From: Dyella japonica DSM 16301
GTDB taxonomy: Bacteria; Pseudomonadota; Gammaproteobacteria; Xanthomonadales; Rhodanobacteraceae
Direction of reading: 5' to 3'
Assembly: GCF_001010355.1 (NCBI RefSeq)
Contig: NZ_JPLA01000030.1
Location: 1 to 64,000 of the forward strand
DNA length: 64,000 nt
In this document: one piece after another, positions 53,617 through 62,538 of the stretch
How the letters are laid out: each line of letters starts with the position of its first letter
How positions within the stretch are numbered: position 1 is the stretch's first letter
Translations under genes and position numbers: made by a program
Notes under the pieces: generated by a model
Told to the model about the DNA's origin: nothing
Seen by the model: the letters and a program-made list of their open reading frames with translations, nothing else
Database searches by the model: none

Positions 53617-53961
53617 ATGGATACAGCAACACCCGACCAGGCGCTTTGCCGGCTGGACGATATTCCCGATGGCGGCGCCATCGCGGTTGATGCCGTACTG
53701 CGCGACGGCGAGGAGAGCGTGATCGTGCTGCGTCGCGATGACGCGGCGTATGCCTATCTCAATATTTGCCCACACGCCGGACGCCGGCTGGACTGGGCGC
53801 CGGGCAAGTTCCTGATCAAGGACAACCTGCTGATCTGCGCGGCGCATGGCGCATCGTTTCGGAATGTCGACGGCCTTTGCATCGGCGGCCCCTGCCGCGG
53901 CGAACACTTGCGCAGCGTGGGTGTGCGCGTCACCGATGGCGAGGTGTGGCTCGACGGCTGA
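53617..53961 (+). CDS. Rieske [2Fe-2S] protein
   Basis: A 114-residue stand-alone Rieske ferredoxin-like protein. The cluster ligands are visible as CPHAG (Cys and His near residues 48-50) and CAAHGASF (Cys and His near 67-70), the C-x-H...C-x-x-H pattern. The protein has no signal peptide or membrane segment and does not adjoin an oxygenase, so its redox partner is unknown. The start MDTATPD has a spaced GGC-rich region upstream. An earlier codon in frame was rejected because it lies in the divergent promoter region. Confidence 0.88.
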   Translation: MDTATPDQALCRLDDIPDGGAIAVDAVLRDGEESVIVLRRDDAAYAYLNICPHAGRRLDWAPGKFLIKDNLLICAAHGASFRNVDGLCIGGPCRGEHLRSVGVRVTDGEVWLDG

Positions 53962-54019
53962 GACGCGCGCCGAGTTGCTTGCAGACGATGCGGTCCGGCG
54001 TGTATCCGGGCCTGCATCC

Positions 54020-56179
54020 TTACTCGACGATCTTGTCGAGATTGCTGTTGAAGTTGTCCAGGTCGCGATCGCTGGTGAGCGAGTAGAGCGAGTAGCGCCT
54101 GCCCAGGCTCGCGCCGCCGTCGCGGATCAGCGGATCCCAGACAAACGTCGCACGCGACAGCGTGGAGCGGGGCAGCATCAGGTCGAACGGAATCGACACA
54201 TAGATGCCCTTGTCGAAGCTGCCTTCGCCAAACTGCGCTGCCGAGACATTGGTCTTGGTCGCATACGCGCCCATGCGTACGCCGTTGCGGAACTCGCGCG
54301 ATACGTCCACCGTCGCGCCCCAGTCGCCGGCTAAATAACGGCCGGCGCTGATCGCCACAAGCACATCCTTGTAACCCAGGTCGAAATAGCCGGTGACGTG
54401 GCCGGTGACCACGTGATAACCGCGGAACGAGAAGTCCTGGTCGTAGCCGCGCTGCTTGACCCAGTTGATGTCCGAACCGATCGCCCAGCGTTCGCCAAAC
54501 GGGCGATAGAGCACTTCGCCGCCGACACCGCCGAACATGCTTTCCAGCATGCCGGCGTACGCCATGCCGTAGAGATCCTGGCCAAGCTGGCGCGTACCGG
54601 TCAGCTGGAAGACCGGCATGGTGATGGTCGAGCTGGTGATGTACTTGCGCACGTCGGTACGCACGCGCGGCAGGTCGCTGGGCGCGTCGTATTTGAACTT
54701 GTCGTAGTTGTCGAACAGATCCACCGACGCCACGCCGCTCCACCACAGGTTGGGCGTGAAGTGGAAATCGAGGTTGTAGATGGCGGCGATCTGGTACAGC
54801 AGGAAGGCGTCAGGACCGCCAAGACTCTGCGCGTAGACCAGCGCAAATGACTGGTCGAAACGCTTGAGCGGGGCGCGATACAGCACGTCATCGTTGCGTG
54901 GCGTGGGCGCGTTGTGCTCCACGCTTTGGCGGAACTCGCCCAGCGTGATGTCATGATCCAGCAGCTCATCGAAACGCTGGCGGTTGACGCTGGTCTCGGT
55001 CGTGGTGAGCCCTTCCTGCTGCGCGGCGATGGTGAACCAGTCGACGCCGGCGCCCAGTTCGTTGTCGAGCACGCGCGCCGCACGGCCCACGCTCTTGGCG
55101 TTGTAGAAATAGGTTTCCTGCTCGCCCTTGACCACCACTTCGCTGCCGCGGCGGGTGATGCTCGACACCTGGATGCCCGCGTTGTCGCGCAGCGTGCGCG
55201 CGACGCTCGCCCAGTCGACCTGCTCGGGTGTTTGCGTCGCGGCAGCGGTGTTCCGCTTCGGCGGTGCGGGATCCAGCAACTTGGTCGGGCCGGTGCCTTC
55301 GGCCATATTGGCGTGCAGGGTCAGGCCCAGCATCACCGTGTTGCCGCGCTCAAACGCCACGCTCAAGTCCAGATTGCGGCCGGGGCGGAACACAGCGCCT
55401 ATGTTGACCGGCGAGCTCTGCTTCTGATTGTTGTGCTGCGGTTCGTGCTGATAGTTGTTGCCGTCGTACTCGGCCTTCAACACCAGCCAGTCCCACGGCG
55501 TCTGGTAGCTGATGCCGCCAAACAGCGCTGCCGGGCCGCGGAAATAACGATTGCTGGAGAACTTGCCGGTGCCGTCGTTATCGCTGGGACGCACGTCGAA
55601 CTTGTCGCTGATGATCGAGAATGGATTCTTGATGTCACCGCGTGCCCCGACGTAACCCCAGCCCATGCCGAGGCTGGCATCGATCGGTCCGAAGCGTTTG
55701 TTCATCACCACGTATTCGCCGGCGAACAGGCCGGTGCCGCCGATATCGCGGGCGCCGACGCTGAGGTCGGGCAGGTAATGGCTTTCACTCCACAGCCGCA
55801 CCTTCACGTCGATGGACTTGTCTTTGTAGCTCTGGCTGCCGCTGAGCGACTCCGGACCGTACCGGCGATTGCTCACCGCGGTGTAACGGAAGATGCCCTC
55901 CAGCCAAGGCAGCGGCTGCAGCGAGACGTTGTAGCGATCGTACGGCTGTACGTGGCTTGCAGTCAGCGCGACCTCGCCGTCGTCGGCCATGCGCGCGGTG
56001 GGTGTCTGCCACAAACCAACACCACCAAAATCGCTTTGCGTGGGAGCGTTGTCGGCATAGGCCGTACTCATCAGCAGACCGCCGAGCAGTGGCAGCAGGC
56101 AGCCACAGCGGCGGCGCCACTGGGTGCGGCCTCGGGTCCTGGTGGTGATCCCCGAGGGACGTCCTGTCCGCTTGCGCAT
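54020..56179 (-). CDS. YjbH/GfcD family exopolysaccharide biogenesis lipoprotein-like porin
   Basis: A 719-residue outer-membrane protein of the YjbH/GfcD family. A basic N-terminus and signal segment (about 25-42) precede NAPTQSDFGGVGLWQTPTARMADDGE, the family start motif. Two beta-rich barrel regions surround a small central domain. In E. coli, YjbH and GfcD are needed for exopolysaccharide or group 4 capsule secretion and form paired beta-barrels. This gene is the last of the five-gene minus-strand arm and overlaps gfcC by one base. Confidence 0.9.
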   Translation of the reverse strand: MRKRTGRPSGITTRTRGRTQWRRRCGCLLPLLGGLLMSTAYADNAPTQSDFGGVGLWQTPTARMADDGEVALTASHVQPYDRYNVSLQPLPWLEGIFRYTAVSNRRYGPESLSGSQSYKDKSIDVKVRLWSESHYLPDLSVGARDIGGTGLFAGEYVVMNKRFGPIDASLGMGWGYVGARGDIKNPFSIISDKFDVRPSDNDGTGKFSSNRYFRGPAALFGGISYQTPWDWLVLKAEYDGNNYQHEPQHNNQKQSSPVNIGAVFRPGRNLDLSVAFERGNTVMLGLTLHANMAEGTGPTKLLDPAPPKRNTAAATQTPEQVDWASVARTLRDNAGIQVSSITRRGSEVVVKGEQETYFYNAKSVGRAARVLDNELGAGVDWFTIAAQQEGLTTTETSVNRQRFDELLDHDITLGEFRQSVEHNAPTPRNDDVLYRAPLKRFDQSFALVYAQSLGGPDAFLLYQIAAIYNLDFHFTPNLWWSGVASVDLFDNYDKFKYDAPSDLPRVRTDVRKYITSSTITMPVFQLTGTRQLGQDLYGMAYAGMLESMFGGVGGEVLYRPFGERWAIGSDINWVKQRGYDQDFSFRGYHVVTGHVTGYFDLGYKDVLVAISAGRYLAGDWGATVDVSREFRNGVRMGAYATKTNVSAAQFGEGSFDKGIYVSIPFDLMLPRSTLSRATFVWDPLIRDGGASLGRRYSLYSLTSDRDLDNFNSNLDKIVE

Positions 56180-56955
56180 TATCGATCGCCTTCCGCCGCG
56201 TGCAGCGGCTGGGTCGCCAGAAAGGCGGCCAGTTCCTGGTTGAGCTCCGGCGGCACGCTGTGCAAGCCGGTTTCACGCAGCGGCACATAAATCACCGCAC
56301 CTGGCGCGAGCGACATCGATGGGCCGCGATTCCACAGCCCCGCGCCCTGCTTCGACACGCGGCCATCGGGCTGGATGACGAAGATCCAGTCGCCATCGGC
56401 CTGAGGCGATGGCTTGCATTGGTCGAGATAGTCCTGTGCGTTCTGCAAGGGCGCGAGCGGGAGTACGCAGGGCTGGTTCACTGCGCCGACCACCTGGATG
56501 GTGGTTGGGCGGCGAGGATAAAAAAGCGTGTCGCCTTCGCCAATCGGTCGATTTTCGGCGGCATTCACCTCCACCGAGCGCGGGTCGAGCAAGGCCACTT
56601 GGCGCCCCGTCACGGGCATTGGCTGCAACCAGTCGTGCAGTGAGGCGAGCGTGTCGGCCAGGGCGGTACGGTCATCGCGCAGTGCTTGCTGTCGCGCGCT
56701 ATCGAGATCAAACAGCAGCCCGGCTTTCAGGCGTGCCTGCTCGACCTGCAACGACGGTCGCTGCCACGACGCACCGAGCGGATACGCCTCAGCGCTCAAT
56801 GGGCTGGCGAGGGCGGCATCGCTCAGGCGGGCGTGACCGCTAAGCTGCTTCGAACCCGGTGCGGTCACCGCACCGATGATCTGGATATTCACCGCGTGCG
56901 CGGCGAGTGGAAAGAGCATCGCTGCAAGCAGCATGCGGATGGCGTGGCGGCGCAT
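56179..56955 (-). CDS. GfcC/YjbG family capsule biogenesis protein
   Basis: A 258-residue periplasmic protein of the GfcC/YjbG type. A signal peptide (RMLLAAMLFPLAAHA, about residues 7-21) is followed by two beta-grasp-like domains; one carries GDTLFYPRRPTTIQVVGAVNQPCVLPL and the other PGAVIYVPLRE. GfcC is related in fold to Wza domains D2 and D3. The start MRRHAIRM overlaps the gfcB stop (TGATG). A 27-residue upstream extension in frame would place the signal peptide internally and was rejected. Confidence 0.88.
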   Translation of the reverse strand: MRRHAIRMLLAAMLFPLAAHAVNIQIIGAVTAPGSKQLSGHARLSDAALASPLSAEAYPLGASWQRPSLQVEQARLKAGLLFDLDSARQQALRDDRTALADTLASLHDWLQPMPVTGRQVALLDPRSVEVNAAENRPIGEGDTLFYPRRPTTIQVVGAVNQPCVLPLAPLQNAQDYLDQCKPSPQADGDWIFVIQPDGRVSKQGAGLWNRGPSMSLAPGAVIYVPLRETGLHSVPPELNQELAAFLATQPLHAAEGDR

Positions 56956-57707
56956 CACGACTTGCTCCCGCGATACGGGCGCAACTGCACCAGCTTGATG
57001 GTCATGCCGGGCATGACTTCCTGTTCGCTCATCCACACGAAGCCGTCGCTGGGGTCGACCCAGTAGCGATTGCTGGCGCGATAGCCGGCTGCCTTGGCGG
57101 ACACATCTTCATTCACCAGCAAAACGCGATGCGCCGTGCCGAGGATGTCGATGCTGGTTTCCCCGGCGGGCTTCAGTGTCGCGTGCACCGGAATGCCGTA
57201 GCGATAGCCTGGCGACCAGTCGTCGATGCGGTCGTAGCTGGTGCCGGCGGCCAGCGTTTGCAGCCCATGGACGAACGGATCGTTGTCCTGCTCGATACGG
57301 CTGCCATCGAGGTTCTGTGCAAGGCCGATGGTCTGTACGACGCGGCCGTCTTCCAGCACCAGGGCGACGCCGCTGGTGCCGTACCAATACTGGCGAGCAC
57401 CGACGATATTGCCGAGGACCAGGATCGCGTCGCCATGCGCAGTCATCGCGCGCATCTGGAAATAAGGCTTGGCCTGCACCTGTTCGGCGGTGGGCGAGAG
57501 CTTCGGCGTGCCTTGCCAAACCAGCCGCATGGTGTCCACGGTGGAGCGCGAAACGCTCGTACAACTGGCGAGCAGCAGACTGGCCGCAGCCATCAGAAAA
57601 AGCTGCTCCACGCATCGACGCGCGAACGAACGACGCCCTCGCGCTGGACGCAAGGGCATCGCCAAGGCCGGCTTGCGCCGGCCGTGTTTCGGGCGCCGCG
57701 ACAACAT
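56955..57707 (-). CDS. YjbF/GfcB family lipoprotein
   Basis: A 250-residue lipoprotein of the YjbF/GfcB family. It has a rather long basic N-terminus before a lipobox LLLASC near residues 44-49, so the true start may be the internal Met 17 or Met 39. The mature part has the family pattern VDTMRLVWQGTPKLS, GVALVLEDGRVVQTIGL and NRYWVDPSDGFVWMSEQ. Its role in polysaccharide export is accessory. It overlaps both gfcC and wza by one base. Confidence 0.86.
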   Translation of the reverse strand: MLSRRPKHGRRKPALAMPLRPARGRRSFARRCVEQLFLMAAASLLLASCTSVSRSTVDTMRLVWQGTPKLSPTAEQVQAKPYFQMRAMTAHGDAILVLGNIVGARQYWYGTSGVALVLEDGRVVQTIGLAQNLDGSRIEQDNDPFVHGLQTLAAGTSYDRIDDWSPGYRYGIPVHATLKPAGETSIDILGTAHRVLLVNEDVSAKAAGYRASNRYWVDPSDGFVWMSEQEVMPGMTIKLVQLRPYRGSKS

Positions 57708-58807
57708 CAGTGGTCGAGGTTGTACGAGGCGTTGGCCGCGTTGCTGATGATGCCGGTCAAAGGCAGCAGCTGGGACAGGAAACGGTTCCAGCGCGTCACG
57801 CCGGCAGGGCCGACGAACACCACGTCACCCGGTTTCACCTTGAACTGATCGGCCAGGATGAAGGCATCCGGCGAGCGCGCGTCCAGCTGATAGACGGTGC
57901 CCCTGGCGGTTTCCAGATCCTCGATGCCGCGGATCACATACACCGCCTTGCCCTTGGAGGTGGTCGGATTGAGTCCACCGGCGCGGCCCAGCGCCTGGGT
58001 CAGGCTGAGGTTGGTGGTCTTGAAGGTGAGCGCCATCGGGCGGTTCACTTCGCCGATGACGTAAACCTCGTGGTGGTCATTGTACGGCAGGAACAACCGG
58101 TCGCCGGGCTTCAGATAGACGTCCTGGGCCATCGACTTGTTGGTGTTCAGCGCATCCAGGTCGATGCGGTAATCGTGGCCGTCGCGCGAGAGCACCAGGC
58201 CGGAAAGATCCGCTTGCTCGGTATTGATCGTCGCTGCGCCCAGCGCTTGCGCCAGCGTGGTGGGAATAGCCGTGATCGGTTGAGGATCGGTCTTGACGAA
58301 GGCGCCCTGGAAAGTCACGCGCTGGCTGCCATAGCCGATGACGTTGACGTCGACCTGCGGCTTCTCCACGTACTTGGCCAGCTTGTCGCTGATGGCCTTG
58401 CGCAGTTCCTCGATGGTCAGGCCGGACACCTTCAGTTCGCCCACATACGGGTAGAACAGCGTGCCGTCCGAACGCACCAGGCGGCCGTTGGCGAGGGTCT
58501 GTTGCTGCGGACCGGCAGGCGAGGTCAGCTCCGGGTGATCCCACACCGTGATGTACAGCGTGTCGCCTGCGCCGATGCGGTACGACTCGGGCTTGTAGGC
58601 AAGCAGCTCCGGCGGTAGCGCCGCTGCCGCGAGCCCCGCCTTGTCCATCGCCAGTTGCTTGGGCGTGATGGGCACGATGTCGACGCGACTGTTTTCGTCC
58701 CCACTGCGCGTCATGCTGTGAGTGGACATGTGCTGGCCCGGCGCCCAGATGCAGCCGTGCAGCAGTAGGGTCGCGGCGGCGAGCGCCACGGCAGTGCGTA
58801 CGTTCAT
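57707..58807 (-). CDS. wza: Polysaccharide export lipoprotein (Wza/GfcE family)
   Basis: A 366-residue outer-membrane export channel. A lipobox LLLHGC (Cys19) is followed by the poly-export domain (YRIGAGDTLYITVWDHPELTSP, about residues 77-98), SLBB domains (VFVIGEVNRPMALTFKTTNLS-type sequence), and a C-terminal amphipathic helix (FLSQLLPLTGIISNAA) that would form the outer-membrane pore. It is placed second in this operon, after the gfcA-like gene, whereas in E. coli gfcABCDE it is the fifth gene. Confidence 0.93.
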   Translation of the reverse strand: MNVRTAVALAAATLLLHGCIWAPGQHMSTHSMTRSGDENSRVDIVPITPKQLAMDKAGLAAAALPPELLAYKPESYRIGAGDTLYITVWDHPELTSPAGPQQQTLANGRLVRSDGTLFYPYVGELKVSGLTIEELRKAISDKLAKYVEKPQVDVNVIGYGSQRVTFQGAFVKTDPQPITAIPTTLAQALGAATINTEQADLSGLVLSRDGHDYRIDLDALNTNKSMAQDVYLKPGDRLFLPYNDHHEVYVIGEVNRPMALTFKTTNLSLTQALGRAGGLNPTTSKGKAVYVIRGIEDLETARGTVYQLDARSPDAFILADQFKVKPGDVVFVGPAGVTRWNRFLSQLLPLTGIISNAANASYNLDH

Positions 58808-58836
58808 GACTTCGGTTTCTTTGGGTTACAGACAGC

Positions 58837-58872
58837 ACACATCCATGCCGGACGAATCCAGCATGGATGTGT
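58837..58872 (-). other. Hairpin between gfcA-like gene and wza
   Basis: A perfect 12-bp stem, ACACATCCATGC pairing with GCATGGATGTGT, encloses a 12-base loop. It lies between the end of the gfcA-like gene and the wza start. No U-run follows on the minus-strand transcript, so it is more likely an RNA-stabilising or attenuating hairpin than a full terminator. It could allow much higher expression of the first gene. Confidence 0.7.
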
Positions 58873-58889
58873 CGTGTACTGCGGAGTGG

Positions 58890-59213
58890 TTAGTGCGTAC
58901 CGGTGGTGCCGGTCGTACCCGTGGTGCCGCCCGTGCCGCCGGTACCACCGCCGCTCGGCGGCGTGTTCTGGCTACCGTGGCTGTCGCTGCCACCGCCGCC
59001 GACGGCCGTAGCCACTGCGGCTGCGCCAAGTACGGCAGCGCCAACATAGGCAGCCGTCAGGGTGCCAGTGGCTGCCCCGGAAGCACCGGCTGCGCCAGCC
59101 GCGCCAGCCTGCGGGGCTGCGTCCGGAGCCGGAGCGGCCGGAGCGGGAGCGGTCTGGGCAAAGCTCTGGCCGATCATGGCCGTCATCAAAACAGCAGCAA
59201 GCAACTTCTTCAC
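58890..59213 (-). CDS. GfcA/YjbE-like small Gly/Ala-rich exported protein
   Basis: A 107-residue low-complexity protein. A signal peptide (KKLLAAVLMTAMIGQSFAQ, about residues 2-20) is followed by Ala/Pro-rich then Gly-rich, Thr-Gly repeats (GGTGGTTGTTGTTG at the end) with a hydrophobic central stretch AAYVGAAVLGAAAVATAVGGG. This matches the composition and size of YjbE and GfcA, which open the yjb and gfc operons of E. coli. The GTG start, with GGAG 7 bases upstream, was preferred to an ATG 33 bases earlier because the signal peptide begins there. Confidence 0.8.
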   Translation of the reverse strand: MKKLLAAVLMTAMIGQSFAQTAPAPAAPAPDAAPQAGAAGAAGASGAATGTLTAAYVGAAVLGAAAVATAVGGGGSDSHGSQNTPPSGGGTGGTGGTTGTTGTTGTH

Positions 59214-59297
59214 GAGAACTCCATTCTGGTGGTAATCCGGATACATCTAAACACAACCTTACCGGAAAATGAACGGGACGATCCTGATTCCAAATCG

Positions 59298-59326
59298 GTG
59301 ACGGCCATCAAACTTGTGGCTATGAT
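59298..59326 (+). promoter_or_regulatory. Candidate plus-strand promoter of etp-etk
   Basis: GTGACG (59298-59303) and TATGAT (59321-59326) with a 17-bp spacer; the -10 matches five of six consensus bases. It points at etp, with the CRP/Clp-type box just downstream (about 25 bp past the likely start), a position that would fit repression of this promoter. Confidence 0.5.
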
Positions 59327-59359
59327 TGTAAGCTGAGCGCAAGAGATGCATGGCTATTT

Positions 59360-59375
59360 TGTGATCTGCTTCACT
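59360..59375. promoter_or_regulatory. CRP/Clp-type binding site
   Basis: TGTGA-TCTGCT-TCACT matches the TGTGA-N6-TCACA consensus at nine of ten defined positions. In Xanthomonadales this consensus is bound by Clp, a CRP homologue that is released from DNA by cyclic-di-GMP. The site lies between the two divergent polysaccharide arms. Confidence 0.6.
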
Positions 59376-59524
59376 TGACGGGCCAGGGGTGTGTTCGCCC
59401 GTCGGGATAACAAGATCGGCATACGACGCGTTTTTACAGGGGTCTGCCAGAACGACAAAGCACGCGCTTGGCGCGAGGCTGGCGCGTGGGCAGTGGATGC
59501 GTATTGGAAGAAGCGTTGGTATCT

Positions 59525-59965
59525 GTGTTCAAACGGATCTTGATCGTCTGCGTGGGGAACATCTGTCGTAGTCCTACGGCTGAATACCTGTTCCGTCATC
59601 ACCTTTCCGCGGCTGGTGCTTCCATCGAAAGCGCCGGCTTGGGCGCGCTCGTGGGCAAGCCGATGGATGCGCAGGCCTTGCAGATCCTTGGCGAACACGG
59701 CGTGGATGGCAGCGAACATCGCGCGCGGCAAATCAGCGCATCGATGCTGCGCGATGCCGACCTGGTGCTGGCCATGGAGCGCGAGCATGTTGCCAGCCTG
59801 ATGCGCATGGCGCCCGAGGCCAGCGGCAAGGTGATGTTGCTGGATCGATGGGGGGAGGGCGGCGATATCCCTGATCCCTATCGCCAGAGTCGCGAAGCCT
59901 TCGACCACGTCTACCAGCTGATCGATCGCGCCGTGCAGAGCTGGTTGCCGTATTTGCGTACTTAG
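59525..59965 (+). CDS. Low-molecular-weight protein tyrosine phosphatase (Etp/Wzb type)
   Basis: A 146-residue phosphatase that dephosphorylates its partner tyrosine kinase. The P-loop VCVGNICRSPTAEY has the catalytic Cys and Arg (CxxxxCRS type), and the general acid Asp lies in IPDPYRQS near residue 118. Length equals Wzb and Etp. The start is a GTG giving VFKRILIVCVGN. An in-frame reading 57 bases upstream is unlike the family. It lies 111 bp before the kinase gene. Confidence 0.93.
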   Translation: MFKRILIVCVGNICRSPTAEYLFRHHLSAAGASIESAGLGALVGKPMDAQALQILGEHGVDGSEHRARQISASMLRDADLVLAMEREHVASLMRMAPEASGKVMLLDRWGEGGDIPDPYRQSREAFDHVYQLIDRAVQSWLPYLRT

Positions 59966-60076
59966 TCGCCCGTGAAAAACGTAAGACAGTGCCGAAAAGA
60001 AGTAGCGTCGGAGCATTCCGATATGAGGCATTGCGAACTTGATCCATCCTATCTGACCTTCCTGGACTAGCTCAGC

Positions 60077-62278
60077 ATGACCGCATCACAGACCACCGCG
60101 CCGCAAGACGATGAGATCGACCTGCGCGAACTGCTGGGCACGCTGCTTGATCACAAGTGGCTCATCGGCATCGTCACCGGCGTGTTCTTCGTGCTCAGCG
60201 TGGGCTATGCGGTGCTCGGCACGCCGATCTACGAAGCGGACGCCATGGTGCAGGTGGAGCAGAAGGTGCCGGATCTGCCGGGCCTGAGCGCGATCACGCA
60301 GACGCTGGGTGCGTCGAGCTCGGAGGCGACCACCGAGATCGCTCTCATCACGTCGCGCTCGGTGATCGGCAAGGCGGTGGACGAGCTCAATCTGCAGGTC
60401 GAGGTCGCGCCTTACCACTTTCCGATTTTCGGCGGCTGGATGGCGCGTCACTACGTACCGGATCAACCTACCGACGTAGCATCGCCGCTCATGGGCTTTA
60501 GCCGTTACGACTGGGGCGGCTCCAGGCTCGACATCTTCCAGCTCAAGGTGCCGGCCTCGCTGGAAGAGAAAAAACTGGTGCTCATCGCGGGCGAGCACGG
60601 CAGCTACACGCTGTACTCCAGCGGTGACGTCATGCTGACCGGCCAGGTGGGCAACGTAGCCACGGGACATGGCTTCACCATGCAAGTGCGCGAGCTGCGC
60701 GCCAACCCTGGTACGCACTTCGCCGTGGTGCATCACACCGCGCTTGCCGTGGTCAATCAATTGCAGCTGGATATCAACGCGACGGAGCAGGGCAAGGATT
60801 CGGGCATCATCCAGCTCATGTACGACCACGAAGATCCCGTGCTGGCCGCCCAGCTGCTGGATCATGTGAGCCAGGCCTACGTCAAGCAGAACGTCGAGCG
60901 CAATTCCGCCGAGGCCGCCAATAGCCTGAAGTTTGTGCGCGAACAGCTGCCTCGTATCCGCCAGGACCTGGACAAGGCGCAGAGCGCGCTCAATGCCTTC
61001 CAGACCAAGGCGCACTCGGTCGACATCACGCTGCAGACCAAGGGCCTGCTCGACCAGGTCGTCGCCATCGAGACCAGCATCCAGCAGCTGCGCATGCAGC
61101 AGGCGGACATGGAGCGCCGCTTCACCGCCGAACATCCGGCGTACAAGGCGCTGCTTGAACAGATCGCCCAGCTGCAGGGGCAAAAGAACGGCATCGACAA
61201 ACAGGTGGGCGGCTTGCCCGACACGCAGCAGGAACTGCTGCGCCTCACCCGCGACGTCGAAGTCCTCAACGCCACTTACACAGGCCTGCTCAATCAGGCG
61301 CAGCAGCTCGACATCGCGCGCGCCGGCACCGTGGGCAACGTCCGCGTGATCGATCCTGCTGCCGTGGATATCTCCAAGCCGGCAAAGCCAAAAAAGGCGC
61401 TGGTTGCCCTGGGTGGCACCTTCCTTGGTGGCTTCCTGGCGGTGGCTTTCGTACTCGTGCGCCAAATGCTCAGCCGTGGCGTGGAAGATCCGTCGGCGAT
61501 CGAGCAACTGGGTCTTTCCGTCTATGCATCGGTGCCCAGCAGTGTGGCCGAGAAGCAGAGCTTCCTGCAGGGGCGCCGCGGGCGTGGGGATGGCAAGCAA
61601 AAATTGCTTGCGGTCAACGCACCGGCCGACCTGGCCGTGGAAGCGCTACGCAGCCTGCGCACCAGCCTGCACTTCGCGCGTATCGAGGCCAAGAACAATA
61701 TCCTCATGATCTCGGGTGCGAGCCCGGGTGCCGGCAAGACCTTCATCTCGTCCAACCTGGCCGCCGTGATCGCGAAGGGTGGCCAGCGCGTGCTGCTGAT
61801 CGACGGCGACATGCGAAAAGGTGCATTGCACACCGTAATTGGCGGCCGTCCCGACAAGGGCTTGTCTGAATTGATCGCGGGCCAGCTTTCGCTGGATGAC
61901 GCCGTCCGTACCGTAGGCGATGTCGAAGGCCTGCACTTCATCTCGCGCGGCAAGGCACCGCCCAACCCGTCCGAGCTGTTGATGCACGCGCGCTTTGCGG
62001 ATCTGCTTGAAACGCTCAAGCCGAAGTACGACCTGGTGATCATCGATACGCCGCCGATTCTCGCGGTAACCGATGCCGCGATCATGGGGCACCACGTGGG
62101 AACCAGCTTGCTGGTGATCCGTTTCGGCCTCAACCAGGCACGCGAAATCGCACTCGCCAAGCAGCGATTCGAACAGAACGGCGTGCAAATCAAGGGCGCC
62201 GTCTTCAACGCCGTGGAACGCAGGAGCACGGGCTACTACTCGTACGGTTACTACGAGTACAGCAGCAGTCCCGCGTAA
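60077..62278 (+). CDS. Polysaccharide co-polymerase and tyrosine autokinase (Wzc/Etk type)
   Basis: A 733-residue inner-membrane protein. Two membrane helices (near residues 28-48 and 440-460) flank a periplasmic Wzz-type domain with long coiled coil (about 270-390). The cytoplasmic BY-kinase has Walker A SGASPGAGKT (about residue 545), Walker A-prime LLIDGDMRKG and Walker B LVIIDTPPIL (about 653). The C-terminus is a tyrosine cluster (YYSYGYYEYSSSPA) for autophosphorylation. The polymerisation and export function is regulated by the phosphatase upstream. Confidence 0.94.
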   Translation: MTASQTTAPQDDEIDLRELLGTLLDHKWLIGIVTGVFFVLSVGYAVLGTPIYEADAMVQVEQKVPDLPGLSAITQTLGASSSEATTEIALITSRSVIGKAVDELNLQVEVAPYHFPIFGGWMARHYVPDQPTDVASPLMGFSRYDWGGSRLDIFQLKVPASLEEKKLVLIAGEHGSYTLYSSGDVMLTGQVGNVATGHGFTMQVRELRANPGTHFAVVHHTALAVVNQLQLDINATEQGKDSGIIQLMYDHEDPVLAAQLLDHVSQAYVKQNVERNSAEAANSLKFVREQLPRIRQDLDKAQSALNAFQTKAHSVDITLQTKGLLDQVVAIETSIQQLRMQQADMERRFTAEHPAYKALLEQIAQLQGQKNGIDKQVGGLPDTQQELLRLTRDVEVLNATYTGLLNQAQQLDIARAGTVGNVRVIDPAAVDISKPAKPKKALVALGGTFLGGFLAVAFVLVRQMLSRGVEDPSAIEQLGLSVYASVPSSVAEKQSFLQGRRGRGDGKQKLLAVNAPADLAVEALRSLRTSLHFARIEAKNNILMISGASPGAGKTFISSNLAAVIAKGGQRVLLIDGDMRKGALHTVIGGRPDKGLSELIAGQLSLDDAVRTVGDVEGLHFISRGKAPPNPSELLMHARFADLLETLKPKYDLVIIDTPPILAVTDAAIMGHHVGTSLLVIRFGLNQAREIALAKQRFEQNGVQIKGAVFNAVERRSTGYYSYGYYEYSSSPA

Positions 62279-62538
62279 ACAGGTTCAAGAAAATTATTGT
62301 GGAACATTGTGACCGGGCCTGCGGGTCCGGGTAGTACGAACAGTCTATTGGTTGCTTGACGTGCGATCAGTGATGATCTCGCGACTCTTTCACGGGGGGA
62401 GTGAATGAGGGGCAATGAAAGCAAGTGGCGCAGCCCGGTGGAAGGGCAGTCTTGCGCATGTGATCCGCAGCAGTGCCTGAGGTGGCGTTGCCGCGCAATT
62501 ACAACGGTCGCAGACGGCTACATGGATGGAGTGCGGTG
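62279..62538 (+). other. Structured leader before the sugar transferase gene
   Basis: A 260-bp gap after the kinase gene. A short GC hairpin near 62310-62330 (CCGGGC with GTCCGG) might partly terminate the kinase message. Further dyads occur at 62363-62382 (GCGATCA with TGATCTCGC-like) and 62428-62457 (GCGCA/TGCGC with inner CCC/GGG). The last 135 bases can encode a small peptide (see next entry). No typical riboswitch was recognised. Confidence 0.5.

Larger units (their letters stand above)
59214..59524. promoter_or_regulatory. Divergent control region of the polysaccharide locus
   Basis: The 310-bp gap between the two arms is visibly AT-richer than its surroundings. It holds no gene. It contains a plus-strand promoter-like pair and a CRP/Clp-type box (both listed separately). 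A minus-strand promoter for gfcA was not pinned down. Confidence 0.7.

Noticed and set aside
59360-59411. Second plus-strand promoter (TTGACG at 59375 with GATAAC at 59406)
   Set aside because: The spacer is 25 bp, too long for a sigma-70 promoter. The pair at 59298-59326 is better.
62310-62330. Strong terminator after the kinase gene
   Set aside because: The stem is short (CCGGGC with GTCCGG), contains a wobble and has no T-run. It was left as part of the leader description.
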